NCBI RefSeq assembly: GCF_003258365.1
Contig: NZ_QHKM01000001.1
Location: 1 to 64,000, forward strand
Source: Hymenobacter edaphi
GTDB taxonomy: Bacteria > Bacteroidota > Bacteroidia > Cytophagales > Hymenobacteraceae
Length of the DNA stretch: 64,000 bases
Direction of reading: 5' to 3'
The position numbers and the translations under genes are program-made. Positions 1-9,991 of this stretch are shown here, piece by piece (positions within the stretch are counted from its first letter, which is position 1; every line of letters starts with the position of its first letter). The notes below the pieces were generated by a model that saw only the letters and a list, made by a program, of their open reading frames with translations, searched no databases and had not been told where the DNA came from.

Positions 1-14
1 TGACAACTCCCAAC

Positions 15-710
15 ATGTACCAAGACCTGAAACAGGCCTGCTACGAGGCCAACATGCAGCTGCCCCGGCTCGGGCTGGTGCTCTTCACCTTCGGCAACGC
101 CTCGGTGGTGGACCGCGACAACCGCGTTTTTGCCATCAAGCCCAGCGGCGTGCCCTACGAGACGCTGCGCCCCGCGGACATCGTCGTCGTGGACTTCGCC
201 AACCACATCGTGGAGGGCAGCAAGCGGCCCTCGTCGGATACCAAGACCCACGCGGTGCTCTACGCGCACTGGGAGCACCTCGGCGGCATCGTGCACACGC
301 ACAGCACCTACGCCACGGCCTGGGCCCAGGCCCAGCTCGACATTCCCCTGCTGGGCACCACCCACGCCGACCACCTCACCGTGGACGTGCCCTGCGCCCC
401 GCCCATGGCCGACCCGCTCATCCAGGGCGACTACGAGCACCAGACCGGCTGGCAGATCCTCAACGAGTTTCAGCAGCGCGGCCTCTCGCCCGCGGAGGTG
501 GAAATGGTGCTCATCGGCAACCACGCGCCCTTCACCTGGGGCACGACCGTGGCCAAAGCCGTCTACAACAGCGCCGTGCTCGAGGAAATTGCCCGCATGG
601 CCTACCTCAGCTGCACCCTGCGCCCCGGCGTGCCCCGCCTCAAGGACGCGCTCATCCGCAAGCACTACGAACGCAAGCACGGCGCCGGCTCTTACTACGG
701 GCAGAGCTAG
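15..710 (+). CDS. araD: L-ribulose-5-phosphate 4-epimerase
   Basis: Class II aldolase-fold epimerase that converts L-ribulose 5-phosphate to D-xylulose 5-phosphate, the last dedicated step of L-arabinose catabolism. The 231-residue length is typical. Visible motifs are GNAS at 27-30 and KPSG at 42-45 (phosphate binding), SSDT at 73-76, HTH with His94 and His96, and NH with His170. These match the zinc ligands known for E. coli AraD, with Asp75 as the equivalent of its Asp76. The first three bases of the window are TGA, so another gene, perhaps araB, may end 11 bases upstream in the same operon; this cannot be confirmed. araA follows after 255 bp that contain an inverted repeat. Confidence 0.96.
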   Translation: MYQDLKQACYEANMQLPRLGLVLFTFGNASVVDRDNRVFAIKPSGVPYETLRPADIVVVDFANHIVEGSKRPSSDTKTHAVLYAHWEHLGGIVHTHSTYATAWAQAQLDIPLLGTTHADHLTVDVPCAPPMADPLIQGDYEHQTGWQILNEFQQRGLSPAEVEMVLIGNHAPFTWGTTVAKAVYNSAVLEEIARMAYLSCTLRPGVPRLKDALIRKHYERKHGAGSYYGQS

Positions 711-735
711 CAACGGCAAGCTTCAACGTTACAGC

Positions 736-890
736 AGGCCGTCGTGTCGGCCACAGCCGAGACATCCCGCGGGCCGATGTTGCACGACAACACCAGTCTT
801 GTCATGCTTCGACTCCGCTCAGCACGACAAGACTGGCCGTCGAGATGTCCCGGCTGCGCTCGGAATGCCGTGCCGATGTCCGTTTCACAC
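736..890. repeat. Imperfect inverted repeat between araD and araA
   Basis: The two halves share, in opposite orientation, the blocks CAGCCG, GACATC and CAGTCTTGTC. The inner part is a perfect hairpin, CCAGTCTTGTC (804-814) against GACAAGACTGG. Its loop carries the phrase CTTCGACTCCGCTCAGCA, which resembles other intergenic repeats in this window. No gene was found here. It may be a REP- or MITE-like element, or a stem affecting expression of araA relative to araD. Confidence 0.5.
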
Positions 891-965
891 AAGCGCTAAT
901 TCAATACCACCCAACCTACCCGCGTGGCTGTCACCCTCAGCAGCGCGCCCAACTTTTTCCCTCTC

Positions 966-2456
966 ATGATTGACATTTCGAAGTACGAAGCCTGGTTTAT
1001 CACCGGCAGCCAGCACCTCTACGGCCCCGAAACCCTGGAGCAGGTGGCGCAGCACTCCCAGCAGATTGCCGAAGCCCTGGGCACGGCGCTGCCCATCAAG
1101 GTGGTGTACAAGCCGGTGCTGACCGGCCCCGACGAGATTTATAAGCTGATCCAGGAGGCCAATACCACTCCGAACTGCGTGGGCCTGATTGCCTGGATGC
1201 ACACCTTCTCGCCGGCCAAGATGTGGATCAACGGCCTGAAGATCCTGCAAAAGCCGCTGGCCCACCTGCACACGCAGTTCAACCGCGACATTCCGTGGTC
1301 GGACATCGACATGGACTTCATGAACACCAACCAATCGGCGCACGGCGACCGGGAGTTTGGCTTTATCGGGGCGCGCATGCGCATCAAGCGCAAGGTGGTG
1401 GTAGGCCACTGGCAGAGTGCCGACGTGCACGAGCGGCTGAGCATCTGGGCCCGCGCCGCCTGCGCCTGGGCCGACTGGCAGGGGGGGCGCATCGTGCGCT
1501 TCGGCGACAACATGCGCTACGTGGCCGTGACCGAGGGCGACAAAGTGGAGGCCGAAATCAAGTTTGGCTACTCCGTCAACACCTACGGCATCGGGGATTT
1601 GGTGGCCACCATCAACACCATCAGCGACGGCGAAATCGAGGAGCTGCTGCGCGACTACGAGGCCGAGTACCAGCTGGCCGACACGCTGCAGGACGGGGCC
1701 ACGTTCCGCTCCTCCCTGCGCGAGGCGGCCCGCATCGAGCTGGGCATGCGCCGCTTTCTGAAGGACACCAACGCCATCGGCTTCACCGACACTTTCGAGG
1801 ACCTGCACGGCATGGCCCAGCTGCCCGGCATTGCCACCCAGCGCCTGATGGCCGAGGGCTACGGCTTCGGCGGGGAAGGCGACTGGAAAACCTCGGCCCT
1901 GGTGCGCGCCATGAAGGTGATGGGCGCCGGCCTGCCCGGCGGCAACTCCTTTATGGAGGATTACACCTACCACTTCCAGCCCGGCAACGAGCAGGTGCTC
2001 GGCTCACACATGCTGGAAATCTGCCCGAGCATTGCCGAGGGCAAAGCCAAGGTGGAAGTGCACCCGCTGGGCATCGGCGGCAAGGCCGACCCGGTGCGCC
2101 TGGTATTCAACTGCCCCGCCGGCCCGGCCCTGAACGCCACCATCGTCGACCTTGGGCACCGCTTCCGCCTGGTGGTGAACGAAGTGGAGGCCGTGGCGCC
2201 CGAGCAGGAGCTGCCCAAGCTGCCCGTGGCCCGCGTGCTCTGGAAGGTGCAGCCCGACCTGGCCACCGGCGCGGCCGCCTGGATTTACGCCGGCGGCGCC
2301 CACCACACCGGCTACAGCCAGAACCTGACCACCGAATACCTCGAGGACTTCGCCGACATGGCCGGCATCGAGTGCGTGGTTATCGACGAGGACACCAAGC
2401 TGCGCCGCTTCAAAAACGAGCTGCGCTACAACGAGGTAGCCTTCAGCCCGCGCTAA
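966..2456 (+). CDS. araA: L-arabinose isomerase
   Basis: Isomerises L-arabinose to L-ribulose in the cytoplasm, first step of the isomerase route. The frame opens at 924, but the conserved protein begins at [11 protein letters not shown], giving 496 residues, close to E. coli AraA (500). The Mn-binding residues of the family can be placed: Glu304 in GGEGDWK, Glu331 in the EDYTYHF motif, His348 in GSHMLE, and one of His446/His447 in GGAHHTG. It is downstream of araD on the same strand and is followed at once by a strong rho-independent terminator, so it closes the araD-araA unit. Confidence 0.97.
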   Translation: MIDISKYEAWFITGSQHLYGPETLEQVAQHSQQIAEALGTALPIKVVYKPVLTGPDEIYKLIQEANTTPNCVGLIAWMHTFSPAKMWINGLKILQKPLAHLHTQFNRDIPWSDIDMDFMNTNQSAHGDREFGFIGARMRIKRKVVVGHWQSADVHERLSIWARAACAWADWQGGRIVRFGDNMRYVAVTEGDKVEAEIKFGYSVNTYGIGDLVATINTISDGEIEELLRDYEAEYQLADTLQDGATFRSSLREAARIELGMRRFLKDTNAIGFTDTFEDLHGMAQLPGIATQRLMAEGYGFGGEGDWKTSALVRAMKVMGAGLPGGNSFMEDYTYHFQPGNEQVLGSHMLEICPSIAEGKAKVEVHPLGIGGKADPVRLVFNCPAGPALNATIVDLGHRFRLVVNEVEAVAPEQELPKLPVARVLWKVQPDLATGAAAWIYAGGAHHTGYSQNLTTEYLEDFADMAGIECVVIDEDTKLRRFKNELRYNEVAFSPR

Positions 2457-2463
2457 TACTTGG

Positions 2464-2496
2464 GCGTCGGCCGCGCCAGCGGCCGACGCTTTTTTT
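2464..2496 (+). terminator. Rho-independent terminator after araA
   Basis: Perfect 11-bp stem GCGTCGGCCGC (2464-2474) and GCGGCCGACGC (2479-2489), loop GCCA, followed by seven T residues. It starts 8 bases after the araA stop codon. Confidence 0.93.
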
Positions 2497-2728
2497 CGTC
2501 GCCTCAAGCGCACCCCGCTCCCCCCACAATACCTGAGTCGAGCACCGCTGCGGCCGCCCCCGGCCACAATTGGTGAGTGAATGGCCCCCGGCTGCGGCGC
2601 AGGGGTGCTTGGCCCGGGCCGGTCGGCCCCGCGCGGCTTCGGCCGCCCCTACCAAGGCGTTTTTTGAACCCCGGGCACTGGCCGTTTGGCCGGTTGCCAG
2701 CTCCCTTATTGCCTTCCCACAGCCCCGT

Positions 2729-4432
2729 ATGAACGCTTTCAACTCGCTCGACATAGCGGTTTTCCTTTTTTACCTCGTGGGCGTGTCAGCCTACGGCTAC
2801 TACGTCTACCGCAGCAAGCAGAAGGCGCAGATGGACACCAAGGACTACTTCCTGGCGGAAGGCTCGCTGACGTGGTGGGCCATCGGGGCCTCGATGATTG
2901 CCTCCAACATTTCGGCCGAGCAGTTCATCGGCATGTCGGGCAACGGCTTTACGGTGGGCGTGGCGGTGGCCGCCTACGAGTGGGTGGCGGCCATCGTGCT
3001 CATCATCGTGGCGGTGTTCTTCATGCCCATCTACCTGAAGCAGAAGATTTACACCATGCCGCAGTTCCTGGAGCAGCGCTACAACGCCACGCTGAGCCTG
3101 ATCATGAGCATCTTCTGGCTGTTCCTGTACGTGCTGGTCAACCTCACCTCCATTCTCTACCTCGGCGCGCTGGCCATCAGCAACCTGGTGGGCGGGGGCG
3201 GCAACGCCTTTCACCTCATCATGGTGGCCCTGGCCGTGTTTGCTCTCGTCATCACCCTAGGCGGCATGAAGGTGGTGGGCTACACCGACGTGATTCAGGT
3301 GGTGGTGCTCATCGTGGGGGGCCTGGCCACGACCTACCTGGCGCTGACCTTGGTCAGCGAAAAGTTTGGCCTCGGCCACAACGCCGTGGCGGGCTTCAAC
3401 ATGATGATGCAGGACGCGGGCGACCATTTTCACATGATCTTCGAGAAGCCCGCGCCGGGCGACCCGCAGGTGGAAATCAACAAGTACCTGATGTTGCCGG
3501 GCATTGCCATGTACCTGGCCGGGCAGTGGATCGTGAACCTGAACTACTGGGGCTGCAACCAGTACATCACGCAACGTGCCTTAGGTGCCGACCTCAAGAC
3601 GGCCCGCACCGGCATTCTGTTCGCCGGCCTCTTGAAGCTGTTGATGCCGGTGATTGTGATGCTGCCCGGCATTGCGGCTTACGTGCTGCACAAAAACGGC
3701 GGGCTGCAGGCCGAAATGAACTCAACGGGCTCCTTCAACCCCGACAACGCCTACTCGGCCATCCTCACCTTTTTGCCCAACGGCCTGAAGGGCCTTTCGC
3801 TGGCCGCGCTGACGGCCGCCATCGTGGCCTCGTTGGCCGGCAAGGCCAACTCGATTTCCACCATCTTCACCCTCGACATCTACAAGCGCTACCTGCGCCC
3901 GGAGTCGGACGAGAAAAAGCTGGTGTGGGTGGGCCGCATGACGGTGCTGGTGGCCATGCTGCTGGCCGTGGCCCTGACCTGGCAGGACTTGCTGGGCATC
4001 GGCGGGGAAGGCGGCTTCACCTACATTCAGAAGTACACCGGCTTTATCTCGCCGGGCATCGTGGCGGTGTTCATCCTGGGCTTGTTCTGGCAGCGCACCA
4101 CCGCGCCGGCCGCCATTGCCGGCATCCTGTCGGGTTTCCTGCTCTCGGTGTTCTTCAACAACTACGCCCCGGCCGTCTTCGGCCACGAGACGCTGTTTTA
4201 CACGGCCTTCCCCAACGGCAAGGGCGGCTACGAAATTCCCTTCCTGATCTGCATGGGCCTCTCCTTCGCCTTCACCTTCGCGCTGATGGTGGGCATGAGC
4301 CTGGCCGGGCCGGTGGTCAACCCCCGCGCCCTGCACTTCGACGCGCGCATCTTCAAGGTCAGCCCCGCGGTGATGTCGCTTATCGTGGTGACCATGCTCA
4401 TGATTACCGCCCTCTACGTGAAGTTCTGGTAA
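2729..4432 (+). CDS. Sodium/sugar symporter, SSS family
   Basis: Inner-membrane solute:sodium symporter of 567 residues, built almost wholly from hydrophobic helices in the order expected for the SglT-like sugar branch of the family. The open frame begins at 2570, but the conserved N-terminus is MNAFNSLDIAVF at 2729, and the preceding 53 residues have no membrane character. Conserved family sections include the ASNISAEQFIGMSG stretch in the second helix region and a polar loop near KDYFLAEG. Its place between araA and two secreted arabinan-degrading enzymes suggests arabinose or a related pentose as substrate; that assignment is inference from context. Confidence 0.9.
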   Translation: MNAFNSLDIAVFLFYLVGVSAYGYYVYRSKQKAQMDTKDYFLAEGSLTWWAIGASMIASNISAEQFIGMSGNGFTVGVAVAAYEWVAAIVLIIVAVFFMPIYLKQKIYTMPQFLEQRYNATLSLIMSIFWLFLYVLVNLTSILYLGALAISNLVGGGGNAFHLIMVALAVFALVITLGGMKVVGYTDVIQVVVLIVGGLATTYLALTLVSEKFGLGHNAVAGFNMMMQDAGDHFHMIFEKPAPGDPQVEINKYLMLPGIAMYLAGQWIVNLNYWGCNQYITQRALGADLKTARTGILFAGLLKLLMPVIVMLPGIAAYVLHKNGGLQAEMNSTGSFNPDNAYSAILTFLPNGLKGLSLAALTAAIVASLAGKANSISTIFTLDIYKRYLRPESDEKKLVWVGRMTVLVAMLLAVALTWQDLLGIGGEGGFTYIQKYTGFISPGIVAVFILGLFWQRTTAPAAIAGILSGFLLSVFFNNYAPAVFGHETLFYTAFPNGKGGYEIPFLICMGLSFAFTFALMVGMSLAGPVVNPRALHFDARIFKVSPAVMSLIVVTMLMITALYVKFW

Positions 4433-4654
4433 GTCCGCCGGCACGGCTCCGGCCCGTCATCTGTTTACTACTTCCAACTCCACGGAGGCGCGGCTGCTCA
4501 GGCGGCCTGTCCAGAAAGTCTAGCGCGGCAAGCTCAGCATGACGCTCCTTGTTTAGCTCGGACGAATTTCCTGAGAAGTTACTCCGGCGGCCCGCCCCCG
4601 TGCTGCTTTCCCCTCGTCTACTCGCTCCCATGTACCACAACCAACATTCCCACC
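4433..4654. other. Intergenic stretch with REP-like remnant
   Basis: No gene is seen in these 222 bases between the symporter and the GH43 gene. They contain CAAGCTCAGCATGACG (near 4530), a phrase also present at the end of the inverted-repeat element at 12093-12297 and, in part, at 22240-22254. No clear promoter or operator was recognised. Confidence 0.45.
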
Positions 4655-6427
4655 ATGACCCCAACCCCTACCACGCCGCGCCCGACCCGGGTGGGCCGAC
4701 CCTCTTTTGCCGCCGCTGAGCGCCTGGCCCGCGGCCTGCGCCTGCTCGTGCTGCTGCTCGCACTAAGCGCCCTGAGTAGCCCCGGCGCCCACGCCCTGCA
4801 GGGCAACGACAACTGCCACGACCCGTCGAGCATCGTCAAGGACGGCGGCAAATACTGGGTTTTCACCACCGGCACGGGCATCTACGGCATGTACTCCACC
4901 GATTTGGTGACCTGGCAGTCGGGGCCGCGGCCGGTGTTCGAGGCCGGGCAGTACCCGAGCTGGATCAACGGCCGGGTGCCCGGCTTCTCCGGTGACTTCT
5001 GGGCCCCGGAGTGCGTGTACCGCAACGGCAAGTTCTACCTGTACTACTCGGTGTCCACCTTCGGCTCCAGCGTGTCGACCATCGGGCTGGCCACGAACGT
5101 GACGCTGGACCCCGCCAGTCCCAACTACCAGTGGATCGACCAGGGCGAGGTGGTATCGAGCACCACGGGCAGCGCCTGCAACGCCATCGACCCGGCCGTG
5201 GTGACTGACGCCAGCGGCGGGCTGTGGATGAGCTACGGCTCGTTTTTCAAGGGCCTGGGCCTCATCAAGCTCGACGCCACTACCGGCAAGCGCTCCGGCA
5301 CGAGCTTCTACTGGCTGGCCGGCAACCTGGCCGCCGACGGCGTGAGCCGCAGCAACAGCGGCAGCGAGGCGCCCTACATCGTGCGCAACGGCGGCTACTA
5401 CTACCTGTTCCTCAACAAGGGCGCCTGCTGCCAGGGCTCGAGCAGCACCTACTACATCCAGGTGGGCCGCTCCACCAGCGTCACCGGCCCCTACCTCGAC
5501 CGTAACGGCGTGGACATGAACCGCAACGGCGGCACCACGCTCATTGCCACTCAGGGCAATTACGTGGGCCCGGGCCACGTGGGGCTGTTCGTCGAGGGCG
5601 GCGCCAACTACCTCAGCCACCACTACTACGACAGCAATCAGAACGGCCGCGCCCGCCTGAGCGTGGGCAACCTGGGCTGGGACGGCGCCGCCTGGCCCTT
5701 CATTACCCGCGACTGGCTGGCCGCCGGCCGCTACACGCTCACCAACCAGAACAGCGGCCAGGTGTGGGATGCCTGGGGCTGCAGCGGCGTGCAGGGCCAG
5801 GCCATTGCTCAGGGCACCGCGGCCGGCCTCAACTGCCAGCAGTGGAACCTGACGCCCGTCGGCAACGGCGAGTACAAGATTACCTCGGCCGTGGGGGCGG
5901 GCTTGGCCGCCGACGTCATCGGCAACAACCCCAACAACGGCGCCAAGCTGAACCTGTACCCCTACAGCGGGGCGGCCAACCAGCGCTTCAAGATCGAGCG
6001 CAGCGCGGGCGGCGGCTACGTGCTGGCCTCCGTCAACGGCAACCGCGTGGTGGAGGTGCCGGCCTGCGCCACCACGGCCGGCGTGCAGCTGGCCCTCTAC
6101 GACTACCTCGGCAACGCCTGCCAGAAGTGGACCATTGCGCCCGCCCCGGCGGCCCGCGCCCTGGCCACCGCCGCGCCGACAGCGGCTTTATTTAGCGTGT
6201 ACCCCAACCCGCTTACCGGGCGCCGCTTCGTGGTGGCGCTGGACGCGGAGTTGGCCGCCGCGCCCGTCGGCATCCGCCTGACTGACCTGCGCGGCCGCAC
6301 GGTGTACGCCCGCCGCAGCACCGGGCAGGCCTCGGTGGCAGTGGAAGCCGACCTGCCGGCCGGCCTCTACGTACTGCACGTGGAAGGCGCAGCGGGCAGC
6401 CAGACGCAGAAAGTGGTTGTGCCTTAG
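4655..6427 (+). CDS. GH43 endo-arabinanase with ricin-type lectin and T9SS tail
   Basis: Secreted 590-residue enzyme predicted to cut alpha-1,5-arabinan. Residues 1-48 form a long signal peptide. The GH43 five-bladed propeller runs from about 50 to 350, with the expected catalytic residues: Asp56 in CHDPSS (base), Asp179 in NAIDPAVV (pKa modulator) and Glu238 in GSEAPYIV (acid). Residues about 356-495 form a ricin-B-like lectin domain with repeated QxW-type signatures (QQWNL, QKWTI). Residues 512-590 are a T9SS C-terminal sorting domain starting at SVYPNPL. The closest family pattern is the endo-arabinanase type. GH127 follows after 97 bp, so the two probably share a transcript. Confidence 0.92.
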   Translation: MTPTPTTPRPTRVGRPSFAAAERLARGLRLLVLLLALSALSSPGAHALQGNDNCHDPSSIVKDGGKYWVFTTGTGIYGMYSTDLVTWQSGPRPVFEAGQYPSWINGRVPGFSGDFWAPECVYRNGKFYLYYSVSTFGSSVSTIGLATNVTLDPASPNYQWIDQGEVVSSTTGSACNAIDPAVVTDASGGLWMSYGSFFKGLGLIKLDATTGKRSGTSFYWLAGNLAADGVSRSNSGSEAPYIVRNGGYYYLFLNKGACCQGSSSTYYIQVGRSTSVTGPYLDRNGVDMNRNGGTTLIATQGNYVGPGHVGLFVEGGANYLSHHYYDSNQNGRARLSVGNLGWDGAAWPFITRDWLAAGRYTLTNQNSGQVWDAWGCSGVQGQAIAQGTAAGLNCQQWNLTPVGNGEYKITSAVGAGLAADVIGNNPNNGAKLNLYPYSGAANQRFKIERSAGGGYVLASVNGNRVVEVPACATTAGVQLALYDYLGNACQKWTIAPAPAARALATAAPTAALFSVYPNPLTGRRFVVALDAELAAAPVGIRLTDLRGRTVYARRSTGQASVAVEADLPAGLYVLHVEGAAGSQTQKVVVP

Positions 6428-6524
6428 CTTGTTGTCCGACCGGGCCGCGCTCCGCTGGGGCGGCAATACATGGGACCCGCTGCTGGCGCAGCGCGGCCCG
6501 GCGAAACGCTCATTCCCCTGCTCC

Positions 6525-8600
6525 ATGACCTTACCCTTGTCTCACTGCTGCCGGAGCGCCGCGCTGTGGCTGGTCGCCGCCGCCCCGGCGCTGGCCCAGC
6601 CCGCCAAACCCGCCCGGCCCGCCGATTACCCCATTCAGGCCGTGTCGTTTACCCGGGTGAAGCTGGCCGACAACTTCTGGCTGCCGCGGCTCAAGACCAA
6701 CACCGAGGTGACCATCCCGGCCTCGTTTCAGCGCTGCGAGGCCACCAACCGGGTCAAGAACTTCGAAATGGCGGCGGCCCGCACGGGTAAGTTTGCCACC
6801 ATCTTTCCCTTCGACGACACCGACATCTACAAGACCCTGGAAGGCGCCGCGTACTCGCTCCAGCTCTACCCCGACGAAAAGCTCGACCAGTACATGGACG
6901 CGCTCATTGCCAAGGTGGCCGCGGCCCAGGAGCCCGACGGCTACCTCTACACCGCCCGCACCATCGACCCGGCGCACCCCCACGACTGGGCCGGGCCCGA
7001 GCGGTGGGTCAAGGAGCGGGAGCTCAGCCACGAGCTCTACAACGCCGGCCACCTCTACGAAGCCGCCGTGGCCCACTACGAGGCCACCGGCAAGAAAACC
7101 CTGCTCACCATTGCCCTGAAAAACGCCGATTTGGTGTGCTCGGTGTTCGGGCCGGGCAAGCGCGCCGTGGCGCCCGGCCACGAAATCGTGGAAATGGGGC
7201 TGGTGAAGCTCTACCGCGTCACGGGCAAGCCCGAGTACCTGCGCACGGCCCGGTTTTTTCTGGAGCAGCGCGGGCAGCACTCCGGCTACGACGCCAAGAG
7301 TCCCGACCCCTGGCGCAACGGCTCGTACTGGCAGGACCACCAGCCCGTGGTGGCCCAGAAGGAGGCCGTGGGCCACGCCGTGCGCGCCGAATACTTGTAC
7401 TCCGCCATGGCCGACGTGGCCGCGCTGACCGGTGACCAGCGGATGCTGGCGGCCGTGGACTCCATCTGGCAGAACATGGTCGGCAAAAAGCTGTACGTGA
7501 CGGGGGGCACCGGCGCGGTGCCCGGCGGGGAGCGGTTCGGGGGCAACTACGAGCTGCCCAACGCCACGGCCTACAACGAAACCTGCGCTGCGGTGGCCAA
7601 CGTGTACTGGAACCAGCGCATGTTCCTGCTCCACGGCGAGGCCAAGTACATCGACGTGCTGGAGAAGGTGCTCTACAACGGCCTGATTTCGGGCGTAGGG
7701 CTCGACGGCAAGTCGTTCTTCTACTCCAACGCCCTGCAGATCAAGAACTCAGCGAGCTTTCCGCAGACCGAGCCCCAGCGCGCCGGCTGGTTCGACTGCT
7801 CCTGCTGCCCCACCAACCTGGCCCGGCTGTTTCCGGCCCTGCCCGGCTACGTCTACGCCCAGCGCGGCCGCGACGTGTACGCCAACCTCTTCATCAGCGG
7901 CACGACCGACCTGACCGTCGATAAACAGGCCGTGCGCGTCACCCAGCAGCACAACTACCCCTGGGACGGGCAGCTGAAGTTTACCGTCAGTCCCGCCACG
8001 GCCACCGAGTTCAACCTGCTGCTGCGCCTGCCCGGCTGGGCCCGGGGCGAGGCCCTGCCCTCCGACCTCTACCGCTTTGCCGACGCCCCGGCCGCCCCGG
8101 CCATCGGCATCCGCGTAAACGGGCAGCCGGTGCGCTACGCCATGCGCAACGGCTACGCCGTGCTGGCGCGCAAGTGGCGCAAAAACGACGTGGTGGAGCT
8201 TGTGCTGCCCATGGACGTGCGCCAGGTGCTGGCCAATCCCCGCGTGGTGGACAACCAGGGCAAAGTGGCTCTGCAGCGCGGCCCGCTGGTGTACTGCGCT
8301 GAATGGAAGGATAACAACGGCAAAGCCAGCAACCTGCTTGTGCCCGCCGCCACCGCCTTCACCGCCCGCTACCAGCCCGCCGAGCTCAACGGCATCGTGC
8401 AGCTCACCGCCACCGTGCCCGCCGTGCAGGTCGATGCGGGCAGCAACAGCATCAGCACCGCCCGCCAGACGCTGACGGCCATTCCCTACTACGCCTGGGC
8501 CAACCGCGGCCCCGGCGAAATGACCGTGTGGTTTCCCGCCCGCATCCTCGACGTGGACCTGGTAACGCGCCCGGCCCTGCAGGCTGAGCAGAAGAAGTAA
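6525..8600 (+). CDS. GH127 beta-L-arabinofuranosidase
   Basis: Retaining exo-enzyme that removes beta-L-arabinofuranose, as found on plant hydroxyproline-rich proteins and some pectins. The frame is open from 6417, but a signal peptide begins at MTLPLSHCC (6525) and ends near ALAQPA, giving 691 residues. The zinc-thiolate site typical of GH127 is visible: Glu352 and Cys354 in YNETCA, then Cys425, Cys427 and Cys428 in the CSCCPTN motif. Bifidobacterial HypBA1 uses the same set, with the last Cys pair containing the nucleophile. It lies in the plus-strand transport/arabinanase cluster and ends before a bidirectional terminator. Confidence 0.93.
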   Translation: MTLPLSHCCRSAALWLVAAAPALAQPAKPARPADYPIQAVSFTRVKLADNFWLPRLKTNTEVTIPASFQRCEATNRVKNFEMAAARTGKFATIFPFDDTDIYKTLEGAAYSLQLYPDEKLDQYMDALIAKVAAAQEPDGYLYTARTIDPAHPHDWAGPERWVKERELSHELYNAGHLYEAAVAHYEATGKKTLLTIALKNADLVCSVFGPGKRAVAPGHEIVEMGLVKLYRVTGKPEYLRTARFFLEQRGQHSGYDAKSPDPWRNGSYWQDHQPVVAQKEAVGHAVRAEYLYSAMADVAALTGDQRMLAAVDSIWQNMVGKKLYVTGGTGAVPGGERFGGNYELPNATAYNETCAAVANVYWNQRMFLLHGEAKYIDVLEKVLYNGLISGVGLDGKSFFYSNALQIKNSASFPQTEPQRAGWFDCSCCPTNLARLFPALPGYVYAQRGRDVYANLFISGTTDLTVDKQAVRVTQQHNYPWDGQLKFTVSPATATEFNLLLRLPGWARGEALPSDLYRFADAPAAPAIGIRVNGQPVRYAMRNGYAVLARKWRKNDVVELVLPMDVRQVLANPRVVDNQGKVALQRGPLVYCAEWKDNNGKASNLLVPAATAFTARYQPAELNGIVQLTATVPAVQVDAGSNSISTARQTLTAIPYYAWANRGPGEMTVWFPARILDVDLVTRPALQAEQKK

Positions 8601-8678
8601 GCGGCGGCGGAATCCTTGGGCTGAAGCCGAGTGCTGTGCTGCGGGCCGGTTCAGAAGCTGCTACTTACTGAGGCGTAA

Positions 8679-8720
8679 GGCTGCGCTCAGCAGGGTCCTG
8701 CTTCGGCTGCGCTCAGCAGG
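8679..8720. repeat. 16-bp direct repeat downstream of GH127
   Basis: GGCTGCGCTCAGCAGG occurs at 8679-8694 and again at 8705-8720. The phrase resembles the other CGCTCAGC-type intergenic repeats of this window. Function unknown. Confidence 0.6.
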
Positions 8721-8742
8721 ACATAGGCCTAAACCCAGACCA

Positions 8743-8798
8743 GCCCGAAACCGAAAGCGCGGCGGCCAGTTCTGGCCGCCGCGCTTTCGGTTTCGGGC
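8743..8798. terminator. Bidirectional terminator between GH127 and transaldolase
   Basis: Perfect palindrome with 27-bp arms (8743-8769 and 8772-8798) and almost no loop, lying between two convergent genes. The GAAACCGAAAGCG/CGCTTTCGGTTTC arms provide a long stem on either strand. There is no T run, so rho-independent action is likely but not certain. Confidence 0.8.
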
Positions 8799-8809
8799 AA
8801 GGAGTAGGG

Positions 8810-9967
8810 CTAGCTTGCCGGTTGGGCTTCCGGCTCGGCCAGGGCTTGCAGCCGCTGCGTTTCCAGCACGGCCAGCAGCTTGCCGAAGGGCTCGGTAAAC
8901 TTCTGCGCGCCCTCGCGCTCCAGCTGCTCGGCCGTGGCCTCCACGTCGATGCCCAGCTGGCGCAGCCCATCCAGCACGTCGAGGGGCAAAGGCTCGGCCA
9001 GGCGGGCAGCGGGCTGGCCCTTGGCGCGGTAGAGGTCCAGGGTTTCCACCGGGATGGTGTTGACGGTGTCGGGGCCGATGAGCGCCTCCACGTACTTCAG
9101 GTCGTCGTAGCGCGGGTTTTTGTTGCCGGTGCTGGCCCAGAGCAGGCGCTGGGGCCGGGCGCCGTAGGCCCGCAGGGTCTGCCAGCGCGGGCCGGCCACA
9201 ATTTCCCGGTACACCTGGTAGGCTTCCTTGGCGCTGGCAATGGCCACCTGCCCCACCAGTTGCCGGGCCAGTTCCGCGTCGGGGCCGCTGGCCGCGGCCA
9301 GTTGCTCCAGCCGCGGGTCCAGCAGCACGTCGATGCGCGAGAGGAAGAAGCTGGCCACCGAGTCGAGGCGCTGCACGGGCTGGCCGGTCTGCACCCGGTC
9401 TTCCAGGCCCAGCAGGTAGGCCTGGGCCACGGCCCGGTACCGCTCCACGCTGAAAATCAGCGTCACGTTCACGTTGACCCCGGCCGCAATCAGCTGGCGG
9501 ATGGCGGGCAGCCCGGCTTTGGTGGCCGGCACCTTGATCATCAGGTTGGGCCGGCCGACGGTTCGCCAGTAGTGCAGCCCTTCGGCCACGGTGCCCGCCG
9601 TGTCGTGAATCAGCGCGGGCGACACTTCCAGGCTCACGTAGCCGTCACTGCCGTAGTCGGGCTGGTCATAGAGCGGGCGCAGCAGGTCGCAGGCCCGCTG
9701 CACGTCGGCCACGGCCAGCGCGGCGTAAATCTGCTCGGCCGAGTGGCCCTGTCGGGCCAGCGCCTGGATGTCGGCGGCGTAGTCCTGACTGCCGGCAATG
9801 GCTTTTTCGAAGATGGCCGGGTTGGAGGTCACGCCGCGCAGCCCGTCCTCGTCGACGAGGCGTTGCAGCCCGCCGTTGTGCAGGATGTTGCGGCGGATGT
9901 AGTCCAGCCAGATGCTCTGCCCAAAGCCGTGCACGGCCTGGAGCGGGTTCATTGACGAAGTCGTCAT
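8810..9967 (-). CDS. tal: Transaldolase
   Basis: Transfers a dihydroxyacetone unit between sugar phosphates in the non-oxidative pentose phosphate pathway. It has 385 residues from the ATG at 9967, longer than E. coli TalB and in line with the larger transaldolase subfamily. The Schiff-base lysine is at about residue 145 in [12 protein letters not shown], and the substrate-loop motif GVTSNPAIF lies near 46-54. It starts 24 bases after transketolase on the same strand and is clearly in the same operon. Linked to the arabinanase genes, it would drain xylulose 5-phosphate made from arabinose. Confidence 0.95.
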   Translation of the reverse strand: MTTSSMNPLQAVHGFGQSIWLDYIRRNILHNGGLQRLVDEDGLRGVTSNPAIFEKAIAGSQDYAADIQALARQGHSAEQIYAALAVADVQRACDLLRPLYDQPDYGSDGYVSLEVSPALIHDTAGTVAEGLHYWRTVGRPNLMIKVPATKAGLPAIRQLIAAGVNVNVTLIFSVERYRAVAQAYLLGLEDRVQTGQPVQRLDSVASFFLSRIDVLLDPRLEQLAAASGPDAELARQLVGQVAIASAKEAYQVYREIVAGPRWQTLRAYGARPQRLLWASTGNKNPRYDDLKYVEALIGPDTVNTIPVETLDLYRAKGQPAARLAEPLPLDVLDGLRQLGIDVEATAEQLEREGAQKFTEPFGKLLAVLETQRLQALAEPEAQPAS

Positions 9968-9991
9968 CAAAGGGAAGAATAGGTAAGCAAA

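Noticed and set aside
882-900. Operator-like CACACAAGCGCTAATT upstream of araA
   Set aside because: Only the left half resembles the arabinan operators; the right half lacks TTGTG. araDA control by the LacI protein therefore remains unproven.
2570-2728. N-terminal extension of the symporter frame
   Set aside because: The 53 extra residues are Ala/Pro-rich with no membrane or signal character. The conserved protein starts at 2729.
8822-9955. A 377-codon plus-strand frame over transaldolase
   Set aside because: Antisense shadow of a well-conserved gene with no recognisable protein features. The same holds for other long frames over tkt, pyrC, pyrB, icd and the RND pump.
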